In this document: one piece after another, positions 45,297-54,672 of the stretch
How the letters are laid out: every line of letters starts with the position of its first letter
Position numbering within the stretch: the first letter of the stretch is position 1
From: JBGPTK01 sp963797765
GTDB taxonomy: Bacteria; Acidobacteriota; Terriglobia; Acidiferrales; UBA7541
Assembly: GCA_963797765.1 (NCBI GenBank)
Contig: CAWCQU010000004.1
Coordinates: 628,910-692,909, forward strand
Length of the DNA stretch: 64,000 nucleotides
Reading direction: 5' to 3'
Program-made: the position numbers and the translations under genes
Notes under the pieces: generated by a model
What the model saw: only the letters and a program-made list of their open reading frames with translations
Databases searched by the model: none
Told to the model about the DNA's origin: nothing

Positions 45297-46147
45297 ATTC
45301 CAAGGACGTGTTGGCGGTGGTCGTTAGTTACAATGGGTTGCAGAAAACCAGGCAGACTGTGGAAGCACTTCGAAATCAAGTTGGGCACATTCACATCGTG
45401 GACAACGGCTCGAACAGGGAGTCGCTTGTTATGCTTGAGTCGATGGAGTTGGAGCCGGATATCACAGTCGAGCGTTTGGGGGAAAACCGGGGCGTCGGAT
45501 ACGCTTTGAATCGCGGCGTGCAGCGCGCGCGGCAGATGGGCAGTGCTTGGCTGCTGACAATGGACCAGGACAGCTTAGTTGAAGGAAATTTGATCGAGGC
45601 GTTCCGGGTAGCGGTGGAGCAGGATCCGGGTCGTGTTTGTCTGGCGCCGCGGATCAACTCCAGCAACCACAGGAAAGATGTGACCGGCGGCGCGATCAGC
45701 TGCGCAATTACCTCGGGCAACCTCGTGCGCGTCACTCTATTCGATGAGATCGGATTATATGACGAGGGCTTCTTCGTAGACGGCATCGATTTCGATTTCT
45801 GTCTGCGTGTGCGGCGTGCCGGCTATGCAGTACATTGCGTGCCTGCCGCGCTGATGCAGCATCAACTGGGCGACACGGTCGATCTGCCCAGCGGCGTCCG
45901 GAAGTACTACGCCCGGCATTCACCGGTTCGGCGTTACTACATGTCTCGCAACTTCATGTATGTGGTGGAGCGGTATCTGTGCGGATTCCCGTGGTTCATC
46001 GTCAAGCTGGGGCTCGCCCATATACTCCTTTTGGTGCTCGTCGGCTTTCTGGATCCCAAGCCGCTGGACAGTTATCGTGCCGTGGCTCGGGGCATGTGGG
46101 ATTACGCGGTGCGTAGGGCCGGGCCGTACGTGGAGCGCAGGGGATGA
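45293..46147 (+). CDS. Glycosyltransferase family 2, rhamnosyltransferase-like
   Basis: About 284 aa. A GT-A fold N-terminus, LAVVVSYNGLQKTRQTVEAL, IHIVDNGSNRESL, NRGVGYALNRGVQRARQMGS and the DxD-like WLLTMDQDSLVEGN. The next part, FFVDGIDFDFCLRVRRAGYA, is the signature of rhamnosyltransferases and related GT2 enzymes. Near the C-terminus PWFIVKLGLAHILLLVLVGF is a membrane-associating helix. It would transfer a sugar, possibly rhamnose given rmlABCD upstream, to the lipid-linked repeat unit. It overlaps its neighbours by four bases on each side (ATGA). Confidence 0.86.
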   Translation: MNSKDVLAVVVSYNGLQKTRQTVEALRNQVGHIHIVDNGSNRESLVMLESMELEPDITVERLGENRGVGYALNRGVQRARQMGSAWLLTMDQDSLVEGNLIEAFRVAVEQDPGRVCLAPRINSSNHRKDVTGGAISCAITSGNLVRVTLFDEIGLYDEGFFVDGIDFDFCLRVRRAGYAVHCVPAALMQHQLGDTVDLPSGVRKYYARHSPVRRYYMSRNFMYVVERYLCGFPWFIVKLGLAHILLLVLVGFLDPKPLDSYRAVARGMWDYAVRRAGPYVERRG

Positions 46148-46968
46148 AGATCGGCTTTGTTTGCACGAACTATAACAACTCGGCCTACACGCGGGAAGCA
46201 GTGTGCTCGCTTCTTGGAAATGAGGGGGATCCGTTTCGAATCGTCGTGGTGGACAACAATTCGGACAAGGAAAACGTCAACGCATTGAAGGCACTCGCGA
46301 GTGAATTTGAGCACGTCGACTTGATTTTGAACAAAGACAACGTGGGTTATTTCAAAGGCCTGAACATCGGCATCCGACACCTGAGATCCAATCAACCCGA
46401 TATCCAAGTCATGGTTGTGGGGAACAACGACTTGGTGTTCCCGGCCGACTTTGCTGAATCCATACGCAGGAACTCATCCATTCTAGAGAAGTATGCCGTC
46501 GTTTCACCGGACATCGTGACGCTAGATGGCATACATCAAAATCCACATGTCATCAGCAAGATCGGCAAGTTTCGCGAGGTCATTTACAACCTGTACTACA
46601 CGAACTATTACATTGCAGTCGCGATCCGCCAACTGGCGAAGGCCAGCCGGAGCCTTACGGAGAGGCCGGACCAAACCCAGCACGAAATTGCGCAGGAAAT
46701 CTACCTGGGTTTAGGGGCCTGCTACGTGCTCGGCCCCGTATTTTTCCGTCACTTCGAAGAATTGTGGGCGCCAACGTTTCTGATGCACGAGGAGTTCTTT
46801 CTCAGCAAACAGTTGAGGGATAAAGGCTTGAGCATTTACTACGAGCCGGCCATTAAGGTTCTGCATCACTTTAACGGGGCCATGGGCGCACTTGGTGGTA
46901 GACGAGCTTGGCACGCTGCACGCGAAGCACATAAGATTTACCGACAATACGTGAAAGTATTCGGCTGA
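46144..46968 (+). CDS. Glycosyltransferase family 2
   Basis: About 274 aa. KIGFVCTNYNNSAYTREAVC opens the GT-A fold, followed by FRIVVVDNNSDKENV, LNKDNVGYFKGLNIGIRHL and VMVVGNNDLVFPADFAE, in which NND replaces the DxD metal site. FLMHEEFFLSKQLRDKGLSI has the acceptor-side ED-like pattern. Substrate not known. The ATG overlaps the previous stop (GATGA), and a 120-base gap precedes asnB. The C-terminus, AREAHKIYRQYVKVFG, lacks a membrane helix. Confidence 0.86.
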   Translation: MKIGFVCTNYNNSAYTREAVCSLLGNEGDPFRIVVVDNNSDKENVNALKALASEFEHVDLILNKDNVGYFKGLNIGIRHLRSNQPDIQVMVVGNNDLVFPADFAESIRRNSSILEKYAVVSPDIVTLDGIHQNPHVISKIGKFREVIYNLYYTNYYIAVAIRQLAKASRSLTERPDQTQHEIAQEIYLGLGACYVLGPVFFRHFEELWAPTFLMHEEFFLSKQLRDKGLSIYYEPAIKVLHHFNGAMGALGGRRAWHAAREAHKIYRQYVKVFG

Positions 46969-47089
46969 ACCCGTGTAGTTTAGGTTGGGTACGGCGCCGC
47001 CGAGACCTCTATTTTTGAGCATAGATTCCAGCAAACCTAACCCACGTCTTATCCAGTACTGAGTCAGACTAGGAGAAAAAGTTCATCGC

Positions 47090-49054
47090 ATGTGTGGAAT
47101 TGCAGGTTTTTCCGGGCGCCCGGCAATTGAAGTTTCGGATGCCGTGCTCGACTGTATCGCTCATCGAGGTCCTGATTGGCGCGGGCGCTACAATTCAACT
47201 TGTGGATCGGTATCGTTGTTTCACACGCGGCTCGCAATTCTGGACCCGACGCCGGATGGCGCGCAGCCAATGGTGGCGGCTGATGGTCAGGTGGCAATCG
47301 CTTACAACGGAGAAATCTACAACTTCCGCGAATTGCGTGCCGGGCTGCAGACACGCGGCTATGCTTTTAGTTCGCGCAGCGACACCGAGGTACTCCTAGC
47401 CCTTTATCTGGAACATGGCACTCCGTTCCTGGAGAAGTTGAACGGCGTCTACGCTTTTGCGCTTTGGGATGCACGTTCGAAATCACTGTGCGTGGCTCGC
47501 GATGGACTGGGGGTCAAGCCACTTTACTTCAGTGAATCCGGTGGCGCTTTTGCGTTTGCCAGCGAGATCAAAGCGTTGCTGTGTTTCCCGTGGGTGCCAC
47601 GCACACTGGATCCGCAAGCTCTGGCGCATTATGCACGATATCTGTGGTGCCCGGCGCCGCGCACTCCGCTGGCAGAAGTGCACAAGCTGGAGCCTGGCAC
47701 GGCGCTGATCGTGCGCGAAGGCCGCATTGTCAAGCGTTGGCGGCACTATGAGCTTCCGGCACCGGGCCCCGATCTGTCACGGTCCGTTGCGAACTGGACC
47801 GCCGATCTCCAGCGGGTTTTGGCCACGGCGGTCGAGCGACAGATGGTTTCCGATGTTCCTCTCGGAGCATTTCTATCCGGTGGATTAGATTCCAGCGCCA
47901 TTGTCGCTTATGCCCGCCAACACACGACGGAAAGACTTCAGTGTTTCACAATCGATTTTGACGAGCGGCTGGCGAAGGAGGAAGGCTTCGTCCGTGATCT
48001 TCCGTACGCCGAGCGCGTTGCCAAGCACTTGGATGTGGACTTGCATGTCGTGCGCGTGGAATCGGGGATGGCTGGAGAACTGGCGCGCATGGTCTGGCAG
48101 CTCGATGAACCGCAGGCCGATTTCTCCGCCCTTGCTGTGCTGTTCATAAGTCGACTGGCGCGGCAGCACGGCATTAAAGTCTTGCTGTCCGGCGCAGGTG
48201 GGGACGATTTGTTTTCCGGCTACCGGAGGCATCGGGCCCTCGGTCTGAATGCGGTTTGGGATCGCATGCCGAGAACCTTGCGCGGTTTTCTTGCTGGTGT
48301 AGGGCGGCGACTGCCGGGACGGCCGCCGTCTCTGCGACGGCTAGCAAAATTGCTAACGGCGGCGAAAAATGAGGGCGATGCCCGACTGGCGTCGTACTTT
48401 GATTGGGCATCGGCAGATACCGTGCGCAATCTGTTCGTGCCGGAACTTGCCCGAACCTTGAAAGAGGAGCCCCTGCTCGAAGCGCTGGAGAGCATGCCTG
48501 CGACTGCCACGCCTTTACAGCGCATGCTGTTGCTTGAGCAGCGCTACTTTTTGTGCGATCACAATCTAAATTACACCGATAAGATGAGCATGGCGGCGGG
48601 GGTGGAAGCACGTGTGCCTTTTCTTGATCCCGACCTGATGGCGTTGGCTTCCAGGATTCCCGACCGCTTTCGACAGCATGGAGCCCAGAGTAAGTGGATC
48701 TTGAAAAAGGCGATGGAAGGAATCCTTCCAAACGATGTGATTTATCGCCCAAAGACTGGCTTCGGCGTCCCCTTGCGTGCTTGGTTGCGCGGGCCGCTAA
48801 AGACGATGCAGTACGATTTGTTATCCACTGACAGACTCCGCAAACGAGGACTCTTCGATCCTTCTGCTGTGTCGCGGTTGCTGTCAGAAAATGAGATGGG
48901 CCGAACGGACCACGCGTACACAATTCTTAGCATGATGTGTATTGAATTGTGGTGCCAAGGCTTCATCGATAGCGATGCGGGCCGGCTGGGGGTACAACGC
49001 AATGATGCAGGCGTCCACGCCGGCGAAATGTGTGGTGTGCAGTTTCACCGGTAA
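47090..49054 (+). CDS. asnB: Asparagine synthase (glutamine-hydrolysing)
   Basis: About 654 aa. The N-terminal glutaminase begins MCGIAGFSGRP, so Cys2 is the nucleophile, and continues LFHTRLAILDPTPDGAQPMV, IAYNGEIYNFRELRAG and FASEIKALLCFPW. The C-terminal synthetase has the ATP pyrophosphatase loop VPLGAFLSGGLDSSAIVAYA and VLLSGAGGDDLFSGYRRHR, then DKMSMAAGVEARVPFLDPDL and KAMEGILPNDVIYRPKTGF. AsnB-like enzymes in polysaccharide clusters probably form amides on uronic acids rather than free asparagine. That fits the uronic acid dehydrogenase at 6889. The exact acceptor is inference. It lies 120 bases after the preceding gene, with agactaggagaaa before the ATG. Confidence 0.9.
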   Translation: MCGIAGFSGRPAIEVSDAVLDCIAHRGPDWRGRYNSTCGSVSLFHTRLAILDPTPDGAQPMVAADGQVAIAYNGEIYNFRELRAGLQTRGYAFSSRSDTEVLLALYLEHGTPFLEKLNGVYAFALWDARSKSLCVARDGLGVKPLYFSESGGAFAFASEIKALLCFPWVPRTLDPQALAHYARYLWCPAPRTPLAEVHKLEPGTALIVREGRIVKRWRHYELPAPGPDLSRSVANWTADLQRVLATAVERQMVSDVPLGAFLSGGLDSSAIVAYARQHTTERLQCFTIDFDERLAKEEGFVRDLPYAERVAKHLDVDLHVVRVESGMAGELARMVWQLDEPQADFSALAVLFISRLARQHGIKVLLSGAGGDDLFSGYRRHRALGLNAVWDRMPRTLRGFLAGVGRRLPGRPPSLRRLAKLLTAAKNEGDARLASYFDWASADTVRNLFVPELARTLKEEPLLEALESMPATATPLQRMLLLEQRYFLCDHNLNYTDKMSMAAGVEARVPFLDPDLMALASRIPDRFRQHGAQSKWILKKAMEGILPNDVIYRPKTGFGVPLRAWLRGPLKTMQYDLLSTDRLRKRGLFDPSAVSRLLSENEMGRTDHAYTILSMMCIELWCQGFIDSDAGRLGVQRNDAGVHAGEMCGVQFHR

Positions 49055-49102
49055 CATGGTTCCGTTCGCGAAGTGCTCTGAGACTGATCGTTTTGAGGTT
49101 CG

Positions 49103-51244
49103 ATGCAACAAGTACTTCTGAAAATAGGTTCTGGCGAAACGCTACGGATTGACGCTCCGGTCCCCGCACTCCGGGAGGGCCATGTTCTGATCCGAACGCA
49201 GCGGACGCTGATCTCCGCAGGCACCGAGCGGATGCTGATCGACTTCGGCCGGGCCTCAATGTTCGACCGGGCACGGCAGCAGCCCGACAAAGTGAAGCTG
49301 CTGTTCGACAAAATACGTACCGACGGCCTGATGGCCGCGATCGACGCCCTGCGCAGCAAGTTGGACCAACCGCTGGCACTGGGCTACTGCAATGCGGGGA
49401 CGGTGATCGAGGCGGGTGCGGGAGTAACCGAGTTTAGACCAGGCGATCGGGTGGTTTCCAATGGGAGCCATGCGGGGATTGTCAGCGTAGCAAAGAACTT
49501 GTGCGCGTTGATCCCCCAAAATGTAGAGGCTGAGTCAGCGGCCTTCACCTCGCTCGGCGCGATCGGGCTCCAGGGCCTGCGTTTGGCCCAGCCCACTCTT
49601 GGTGAAACTGTGGTGGTAGTCGGCCTGGGACTGATCGGGCTGATCACTGTACAAATGCTGCGCGCCCACGGTTGCCGCGTGATGGGCATTGATTACGATT
49701 CAGAACGGCTGGAGATGGCGCGCAAGTTCGGGGCCTATGCCGTGGATGCCACGGCAACTGACGATCTGGTGATGCACGCCGTGGATTTTTCCCGCGGCCG
49801 TGGTGTGGACGCCGTAATTGTCGCGGCATCGACGGAAAGTTCGGAGCCGGTATCGCAGGCCGCCAAGATGTGCCGGAGGCGCGGCAGGATTGTGCTGGTT
49901 GGGGTAACCGGTCTCAAACTCTCGCGACAAGATTTTTACGAGAAGGAAATTAGCTTCCAGGTTTCTTGCTCCTATGGCCCCGGCCGTTACGATCCAGGAT
50001 ACGAGCAAAAAGGCCAGGACTACCCCATTGGTTTCGTGCGCTGGACCGAGCAGCGCAACTTCGAGGCAGTTCTGGACCTGATGGCATCGAAGGCCCTGAA
50101 CGTGACGCCGCTGATTACCCATCGCTTTCCCATCGAACGCGCGGACGAAGCGTATTCCGTTTTGACCAGCGGCGAGCCATCTCTCGGCATTGTGTTGGAG
50201 TATCCGGATGCGGCGGCAACCCAGGAAACGGATTCCCGTACAGTTGTGCTCGACGGCACAAGGTCTTTCGGCAAAGCCAAGCCAGTAGTCGGATTCATCG
50301 GCGCCGGCAACTATGGCGGACGGATACTTATTCCCGCGCTGGCGAAGGCAGGGCCACAACTACATACGCTTGTGTCTACGAATGGTTTGAATGCCGTGCA
50401 CTACGGAAAGAAGTTCGGCTTCGGCAAAGCTTCCACCAGCACTGACGAGCTGTTCGCGCAGAAGGAAGTGAACACAGTGTTCATCGCCACGAGGCACGAC
50501 AGCCATGCGCGGCTCGCGTCAGAGGCTCTGCGGAGTGGACGCCATGTGTTTGTGGAAAAACCTCTGGCATTAAACCGGGAACAGCTCGTTGAAATTGAAT
50601 CGGCATACGCCGAGTCCGCGACGCAGGGGGCGCCAATCCTGCTGGTCGGATTCAACCGCCGATTCTCGCCGCATGTGCAGTTGATGCGGGGGTTTCTGCG
50701 GAAGACGGAAGGCCCCAAGTCGCTGACCCTCTTAATGAATGCGGGTGCGATCCCCCCGGAGCATTGGACCCAGGATGCACAGGTTGGCGGCGGACGCATT
50801 CTTGGAGAGGCATGCCATTTCATTGATCTGGCGCGTTTCCTGGTAGGTGCGCGAATTGTTGGGACAAGCGCCGGCGCAATGCTCGGCAGCAAGGGGGCTG
50901 CGGCCACACTAGATACCGCGCAAATATCACTCGAGTTTGAGGACGGCTCGATTGCTTCGATTCAGTATTATGCGAACGGGCACCGTTCTTTTCCTAAGGA
51001 ACGTGTGGAAGTGTTTGCCTCCGGCCGGATTCTTCAGCTGGATAATTTCCGCGTGTTGCGCAGCTTTGGTTGGCCGCGGTTTCGAGGCTTTCGAACCTGG
51101 CGGCAGGACAAGGGGCATGCTGCCTGTCTGCAGTCGTTTTTGAAGGCGGTTGAATCGGGGGGGCCATCGCCGATTCCGGCGGAAGAAATTTTTGAAGTCT
51201 CTCGAGTTGCAATTGAGGTCGCGGAAGGAATCAGTGGTCGTTAA
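49103..51244 (+). CDS. Two-domain oxidoreductase: zinc-type alcohol dehydrogenase fused to Gfo/Idh/MocA oxidoreductase
   Basis: About 713 aa. Residues about 1-360 are a medium-chain dehydrogenase: RTLISAGTERMLIDFGRASM, LALGYCNAGTVIEAGAGVTE, PGDRVVSNGSHAG, then the Rossmann loop VVVVGLGLIGLITVQMLRAH and GRIVLVGVTGLKLSRQDFYE. From about 390 a Gfo/Idh/MocA domain follows: VVGFIGAGNYGGRILIPALA, DSHARLASEALRSGRHVFVE with KPLAL, GFNRRFSPHVQLMRGF and GGGRILGEACHFIDLARFLV. This fusion occurs beside heparinase-type genes in polysaccharide clusters and probably oxidises or epimerises a sugar. The substrate is not known. Its end overlaps the GTG start of the heparinase-like gene by 11 bases. Confidence 0.88.
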   Translation: MQQVLLKIGSGETLRIDAPVPALREGHVLIRTQRTLISAGTERMLIDFGRASMFDRARQQPDKVKLLFDKIRTDGLMAAIDALRSKLDQPLALGYCNAGTVIEAGAGVTEFRPGDRVVSNGSHAGIVSVAKNLCALIPQNVEAESAAFTSLGAIGLQGLRLAQPTLGETVVVVGLGLIGLITVQMLRAHGCRVMGIDYDSERLEMARKFGAYAVDATATDDLVMHAVDFSRGRGVDAVIVAASTESSEPVSQAAKMCRRRGRIVLVGVTGLKLSRQDFYEKEISFQVSCSYGPGRYDPGYEQKGQDYPIGFVRWTEQRNFEAVLDLMASKALNVTPLITHRFPIERADEAYSVLTSGEPSLGIVLEYPDAAATQETDSRTVVLDGTRSFGKAKPVVGFIGAGNYGGRILIPALAKAGPQLHTLVSTNGLNAVHYGKKFGFGKASTSTDELFAQKEVNTVFIATRHDSHARLASEALRSGRHVFVEKPLALNREQLVEIESAYAESATQGAPILLVGFNRRFSPHVQLMRGFLRKTEGPKSLTLLMNAGAIPPEHWTQDAQVGGGRILGEACHFIDLARFLVGARIVGTSAGAMLGSKGAAATLDTAQISLEFEDGSIASIQYYANGHRSFPKERVEVFASGRILQLDNFRVLRSFGWPRFRGFRTWRQDKGHAACLQSFLKAVESGGPSPIPAEEIFEVSRVAIEVAEGISGR

Positions 51245-53300
51245 AGACTCGCGAGGGAATGTTACTCCCACGGGACCTGCCCTCGAGCAGCTCAGCGGGG
51301 GATGGGGGTCGAGAAGCGTTTCAAATATGAGTGGCCGCCAGCGCAAGCTGAGCGATGAAAAAATTGTTCCCAGCAAACCTAAGACGCAGAGACAGGCTGA
51401 GATCCACCCGCTGCAGTGGCCGATGATGTATCTCTCGACGGCGCTGCGGCTCGGAGTCGCCAATGTGGCGCGTGCAGTGATCTACCGCAACTGCAAGCGA
51501 GCCGGGATTTACCGGTGGCTACTTCCGCAGGGCAAAGCGGTTCCGCTCGGGCTTCGAATTGATTCGTTACGCGACGCCGTTCAGCCGCCTGTACCATGGG
51601 CCGACCGCTCGATTTTAGCGGAGGCTGACAAGTTGCTTGCCGGGAAGGCGAACTACTTTTGCGCGCATGTCCAGGACATTGGAAATCCGCCGAATTGGTT
51701 TCTGAACCCTTTTCAAGACAAGCAACACTCGCAGCCCGAACGGCACTGGAGCGATATTGCGGACTTTAGCGCCGACGCGGGAGACATCAAAATCATTTGG
51801 GAACTCTCCCGGTTCACTTGGGCACTGGTTTTTGCACGAGCCTGGCGGATCAGCGGCGACGCACGTTATCTCTCCGCCATGCAATTCTGGATGCAGCGCT
51901 GGTGGTGGTGCAATCCCGCGAACACAGGCCCAAACTGGATGTCGGGACAGGAAACCGCCATCCGGCTGATAAACGCGCTGCTGGCCTTACGCGTCGCGGA
52001 GTTGGAAGAAAACATTGGACCTGATCTGGCGCCGTTCGTTGAGGCGCATTGCCGGCGCGTTGATGCAACCACGTTTTACGCCGTCGCACAGGACAACAAT
52101 CACGCGACCAGTGAAGCAGCGGGGCTATTCGTCGGTGGCACTTGGCTGACGAAGCACGGTGAGGGCGCTGCGAGAGACCAAGGCCAACTGTGGGCCACGA
52201 AAGGTCGCAAGCTGCTCGAGGAACGAGTGTGCCGAATGGTTTTGCTCGATGGCAGCTTCTCGCAGCATTCGCTCACGTACCACAGATTGATGCTCGACAC
52301 TCTCAGCATTGCGGAAGTATGGCGGCGATCTACGGGCGAGGCGCCATTTGCGAAGGGTTTTTATACGCGGGCCGCTGCCGCAACCCGATGGCTAGGCGCG
52401 ATGATTGATCCCACGAGTGGCAACGGCCCAAATCTAGGGCCGAACGACGGGTCGCATCCATACCGTTTGGACGCCACCGCTTATCGGGACTTCCGGCCCT
52501 GTCTGCAGCTTGCCTCGCTACTTTTCATTGGTGGAGCAGCATTAAAATCCGGCCCGTGGGACGAATTTGCCCGCTGGCTGAGTGTTCCACTGGGAGAACC
52601 CGCACAACCCTGGATGAACGATTTGTGCAGTTCCGTATTCGCGGATGGCGGCTACCTGATGATGCGTAACGTCACGGGTGCGCGAGTGTTGCTCCGCGCA
52701 CCCACTGCGCGGTTCCGTCCGTCTCATGCGGATGCGCTTCACCTCGATTTGTGGTGGAAGGGAGAAAATCTTCTGCGGGACGGCGGCACATACGCCTATG
52801 CTGAGGGAGGTGCGATAGCCGAGGCCCTCACTAGCGTGGTTGGTCACAACTTGGTGCAGTTTGACGATCGCGATCAGATGCCCCGGCTCGGCCGGTTCCT
52901 CTACGGCGAGTGGGTGCGGGTGACCGGAGCGCCCGCAATCATCAAAACCAACGATGGGCAATCCTGGACGGGAAGTTATGCGGATTTTTGGGGAGCGCAG
53001 CACAAACGCACCGTCACACTGAGAGATGACGAGCTTTCCGTACTGGACCAGGTGCGCGGATTTAAGCGCAAGGCAGTACTGCGGTGGCGCCTGGCTCCTG
53101 GAAACTGGTCCGAAACCAAATCGGGATGCGCTTCAGACCTGGGGCAGATCCGCGTAGAGAGCAGCGTGCCGATACGCCGCATGAATCTTGCAAGCGGCTG
53201 GGAATCGCGCCATTACCTCGAAAAATCCGCGGTGCCAGTCCTAGAAGTGGAAATAGACCAATCACCGGCTGTTCTCACATCGACGGTCACTCTATACTAG
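51234..53300 (+). CDS. Heparinase II/III family protein (alginate lyase-like)
   Basis: About 688 aa. GTG 51234 is preferred because gcggaaggaatca lies just upstream; ATG 51330 is an alternative. The N-terminal toroid includes WSDIADFSADAGDIKIIWEL, SRFTWALVFARAWRISGDAR and NWMSGQETAIRLINALLALR, then the conserved AQDNNHATSEAAGLFVGGTW and SFSQHSLTYHRLMLDTLSIA. The C-terminal beta-sandwich has FADGGYLMMRN, HADALHLDLWWKGENLLRDG and GGTYAYAE. Family enzymes cleave uronic-acid-containing polysaccharides by beta-elimination. No signal peptide is seen, unusual for a lyase, so it may act on an intracellular or lipid-linked polymer, or be a transferase-like relative. It is coupled to the two-domain oxidoreductase. 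Confidence 0.87.
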   Translation: MVVKDSRGNVTPTGPALEQLSGGWGSRSVSNMSGRQRKLSDEKIVPSKPKTQRQAEIHPLQWPMMYLSTALRLGVANVARAVIYRNCKRAGIYRWLLPQGKAVPLGLRIDSLRDAVQPPVPWADRSILAEADKLLAGKANYFCAHVQDIGNPPNWFLNPFQDKQHSQPERHWSDIADFSADAGDIKIIWELSRFTWALVFARAWRISGDARYLSAMQFWMQRWWWCNPANTGPNWMSGQETAIRLINALLALRVAELEENIGPDLAPFVEAHCRRVDATTFYAVAQDNNHATSEAAGLFVGGTWLTKHGEGAARDQGQLWATKGRKLLEERVCRMVLLDGSFSQHSLTYHRLMLDTLSIAEVWRRSTGEAPFAKGFYTRAAAATRWLGAMIDPTSGNGPNLGPNDGSHPYRLDATAYRDFRPCLQLASLLFIGGAALKSGPWDEFARWLSVPLGEPAQPWMNDLCSSVFADGGYLMMRNVTGARVLLRAPTARFRPSHADALHLDLWWKGENLLRDGGTYAYAEGGAIAEALTSVVGHNLVQFDDRDQMPRLGRFLYGEWVRVTGAPAIIKTNDGQSWTGSYADFWGAQHKRTVTLRDDELSVLDQVRGFKRKAVLRWRLAPGNWSETKSGCASDLGQIRVESSVPIRRMNLASGWESRHYLEKSAVPVLEVEIDQSPAVLTSTVTLY

Positions 53301-53302
53301 CC

Positions 53303-54532
53303 ATGCACGTTTTATACTTCCACCAACATTTTACAACTCCGGATGGATCGAGCGGTACCCGTTCTTACGAAACCGCGAAGCGGCTGCTGGCATCCGGCCA
53401 CGGCGTCACCATGGTGTGTGGCGCTGCTGCACTGTCCAAGTCCGGACTTTCCGGCCCGTTTGTGAATGGACGGCGCGAAGGCGGGGTAGATTCAATCTAT
53501 GTTATCGAACTGGAATTGCCGTACTCCAATTACGATAGCTTCCTTTTGCGTTTCTGGACCTTTCTGCGGTTCGCGTTTCGCAGCGTTATCCTCGCGCTTC
53601 GAATGGACTACGACGTGGTATTTGCCACCTCTACCCCTTTGACCGCTGCGTTGCCGGGAATCACTGCGCGCTGGTTACGCCGCAAACCTTTTGTATTTGA
53701 GGTGCGCGATCTTTGGCCAGAGCTGCCGCGGGCCATGGGCGTTTTCCGGAATCCCCTGGTGCTGTGGATGATGGACTGGCTGGAATACGTGGCCTACCAC
53801 TCGGCAAATTTCTGCGTGGCACTTTCACCTGGAATCGCACACGGAATCACCCGACGGGGTGTTCCTGAAAACCGTGTCGTTACCGCCCCGAATGGCTGCG
53901 ATCTGGAATTGTTTGCCCCCGACGCTGCACAGCCGTTACCTGAAATCCCGGGTTTGGCGCCTGACGCGTTTGTGGCCACCTTTACCGGTGCTCACGGTCT
54001 TGCCAATGGATTAGGAGCCGTGCTAGACGCGGCAGCGGAGCTTCGCAGGCGCGGGCGCAGCGATATCCTTCTGGTGTTTATTGGTGACGGCAAGGAAAAA
54101 CCCGCTCTGATCGAACGGGCACACCGCGAAAAATTGGACAATTGTCTGTTCGTGGACCCGATGCCCAAGAAGGCTTTGGCGCAGTTTCTGTGCCGGCGTG
54201 CGAACGTGGGATTGATGATCCTGGCCAATGTGCCGGCCTTTTACTACGGTACCTCCCCCAACAAGTTCTTTGATTATCTGGCGAGCGGCCTACCCGTGCT
54301 GGTGAATTACCCTGGCTGGGTGGCGGAGATGGTAATTGCACAAGGAATAGGAGTGGTGGTTCCGCCGCAGGAACCGGCGGCCTTCGCGGAGGCGCTCATG
54401 AGCATGGCCGATGCTCGTGCCGCGACGGCACAGATGGGTCCGCGAGGGCGTAATTTTGCGCAGCGCGAGTTTTTGAGAACTACACTGGCACAACGGTGTG
54501 TAACGGTGATGGAAACCGCCGCTGCTGGGTAA
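53303..54532 (+). CDS. Glycosyltransferase family 4 (WbuB/FnlC-like)
   Basis: About 409 aa. It starts MHVLYFHQHFTTPDGSSGTR, the WbuB-like opening, then SYETAKRLLASGHGVTMVCG, FEVRDLWPELPRAMGVFRNP and VALSPGIAHGITRRGVPENR. The GT-B C-terminal part includes VTAPNGCDLELFAPDA, FTGAHGLANGLGAVLDAAAE, and the donor-binding NKFFDYLASGLPVLVNYPGW. WbuB-type enzymes transfer N-acetylated amino sugars, matching the amino-sugar genes that follow. The ATG at 53303 lies just 2 bases after the heparinase stop; the longer upstream frame (to 53084) overlaps that gene and is rejected. Confidence 0.9.
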   Translation: MHVLYFHQHFTTPDGSSGTRSYETAKRLLASGHGVTMVCGAAALSKSGLSGPFVNGRREGGVDSIYVIELELPYSNYDSFLLRFWTFLRFAFRSVILALRMDYDVVFATSTPLTAALPGITARWLRRKPFVFEVRDLWPELPRAMGVFRNPLVLWMMDWLEYVAYHSANFCVALSPGIAHGITRRGVPENRVVTAPNGCDLELFAPDAAQPLPEIPGLAPDAFVATFTGAHGLANGLGAVLDAAAELRRRGRSDILLVFIGDGKEKPALIERAHREKLDNCLFVDPMPKKALAQFLCRRANVGLMILANVPAFYYGTSPNKFFDYLASGLPVLVNYPGWVAEMVIAQGIGVVVPPQEPAAFAEALMSMADARAATAQMGPRGRNFAQREFLRTTLAQRCVTVMETAAAG

Positions 54533-54672
54533 AACCCTGGAGAGAGAAGCATCGCACTTAGGAACGGCGAATGGCAAACGAGCTTGATCCGCGGGAAGGA
54601 ACTTTGGTTTCCGCTTGCCGATCGGCCGGAGCAGTTGCCTCCGTGGATTTCCGCAACACCCGGTCCTGTGAC

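Noticed and set aside
48174..48923. 249-aa minus-strand frame opposite asnB
   Set aside because: Shadow of GC-rich asnB codons; lacks any motif.
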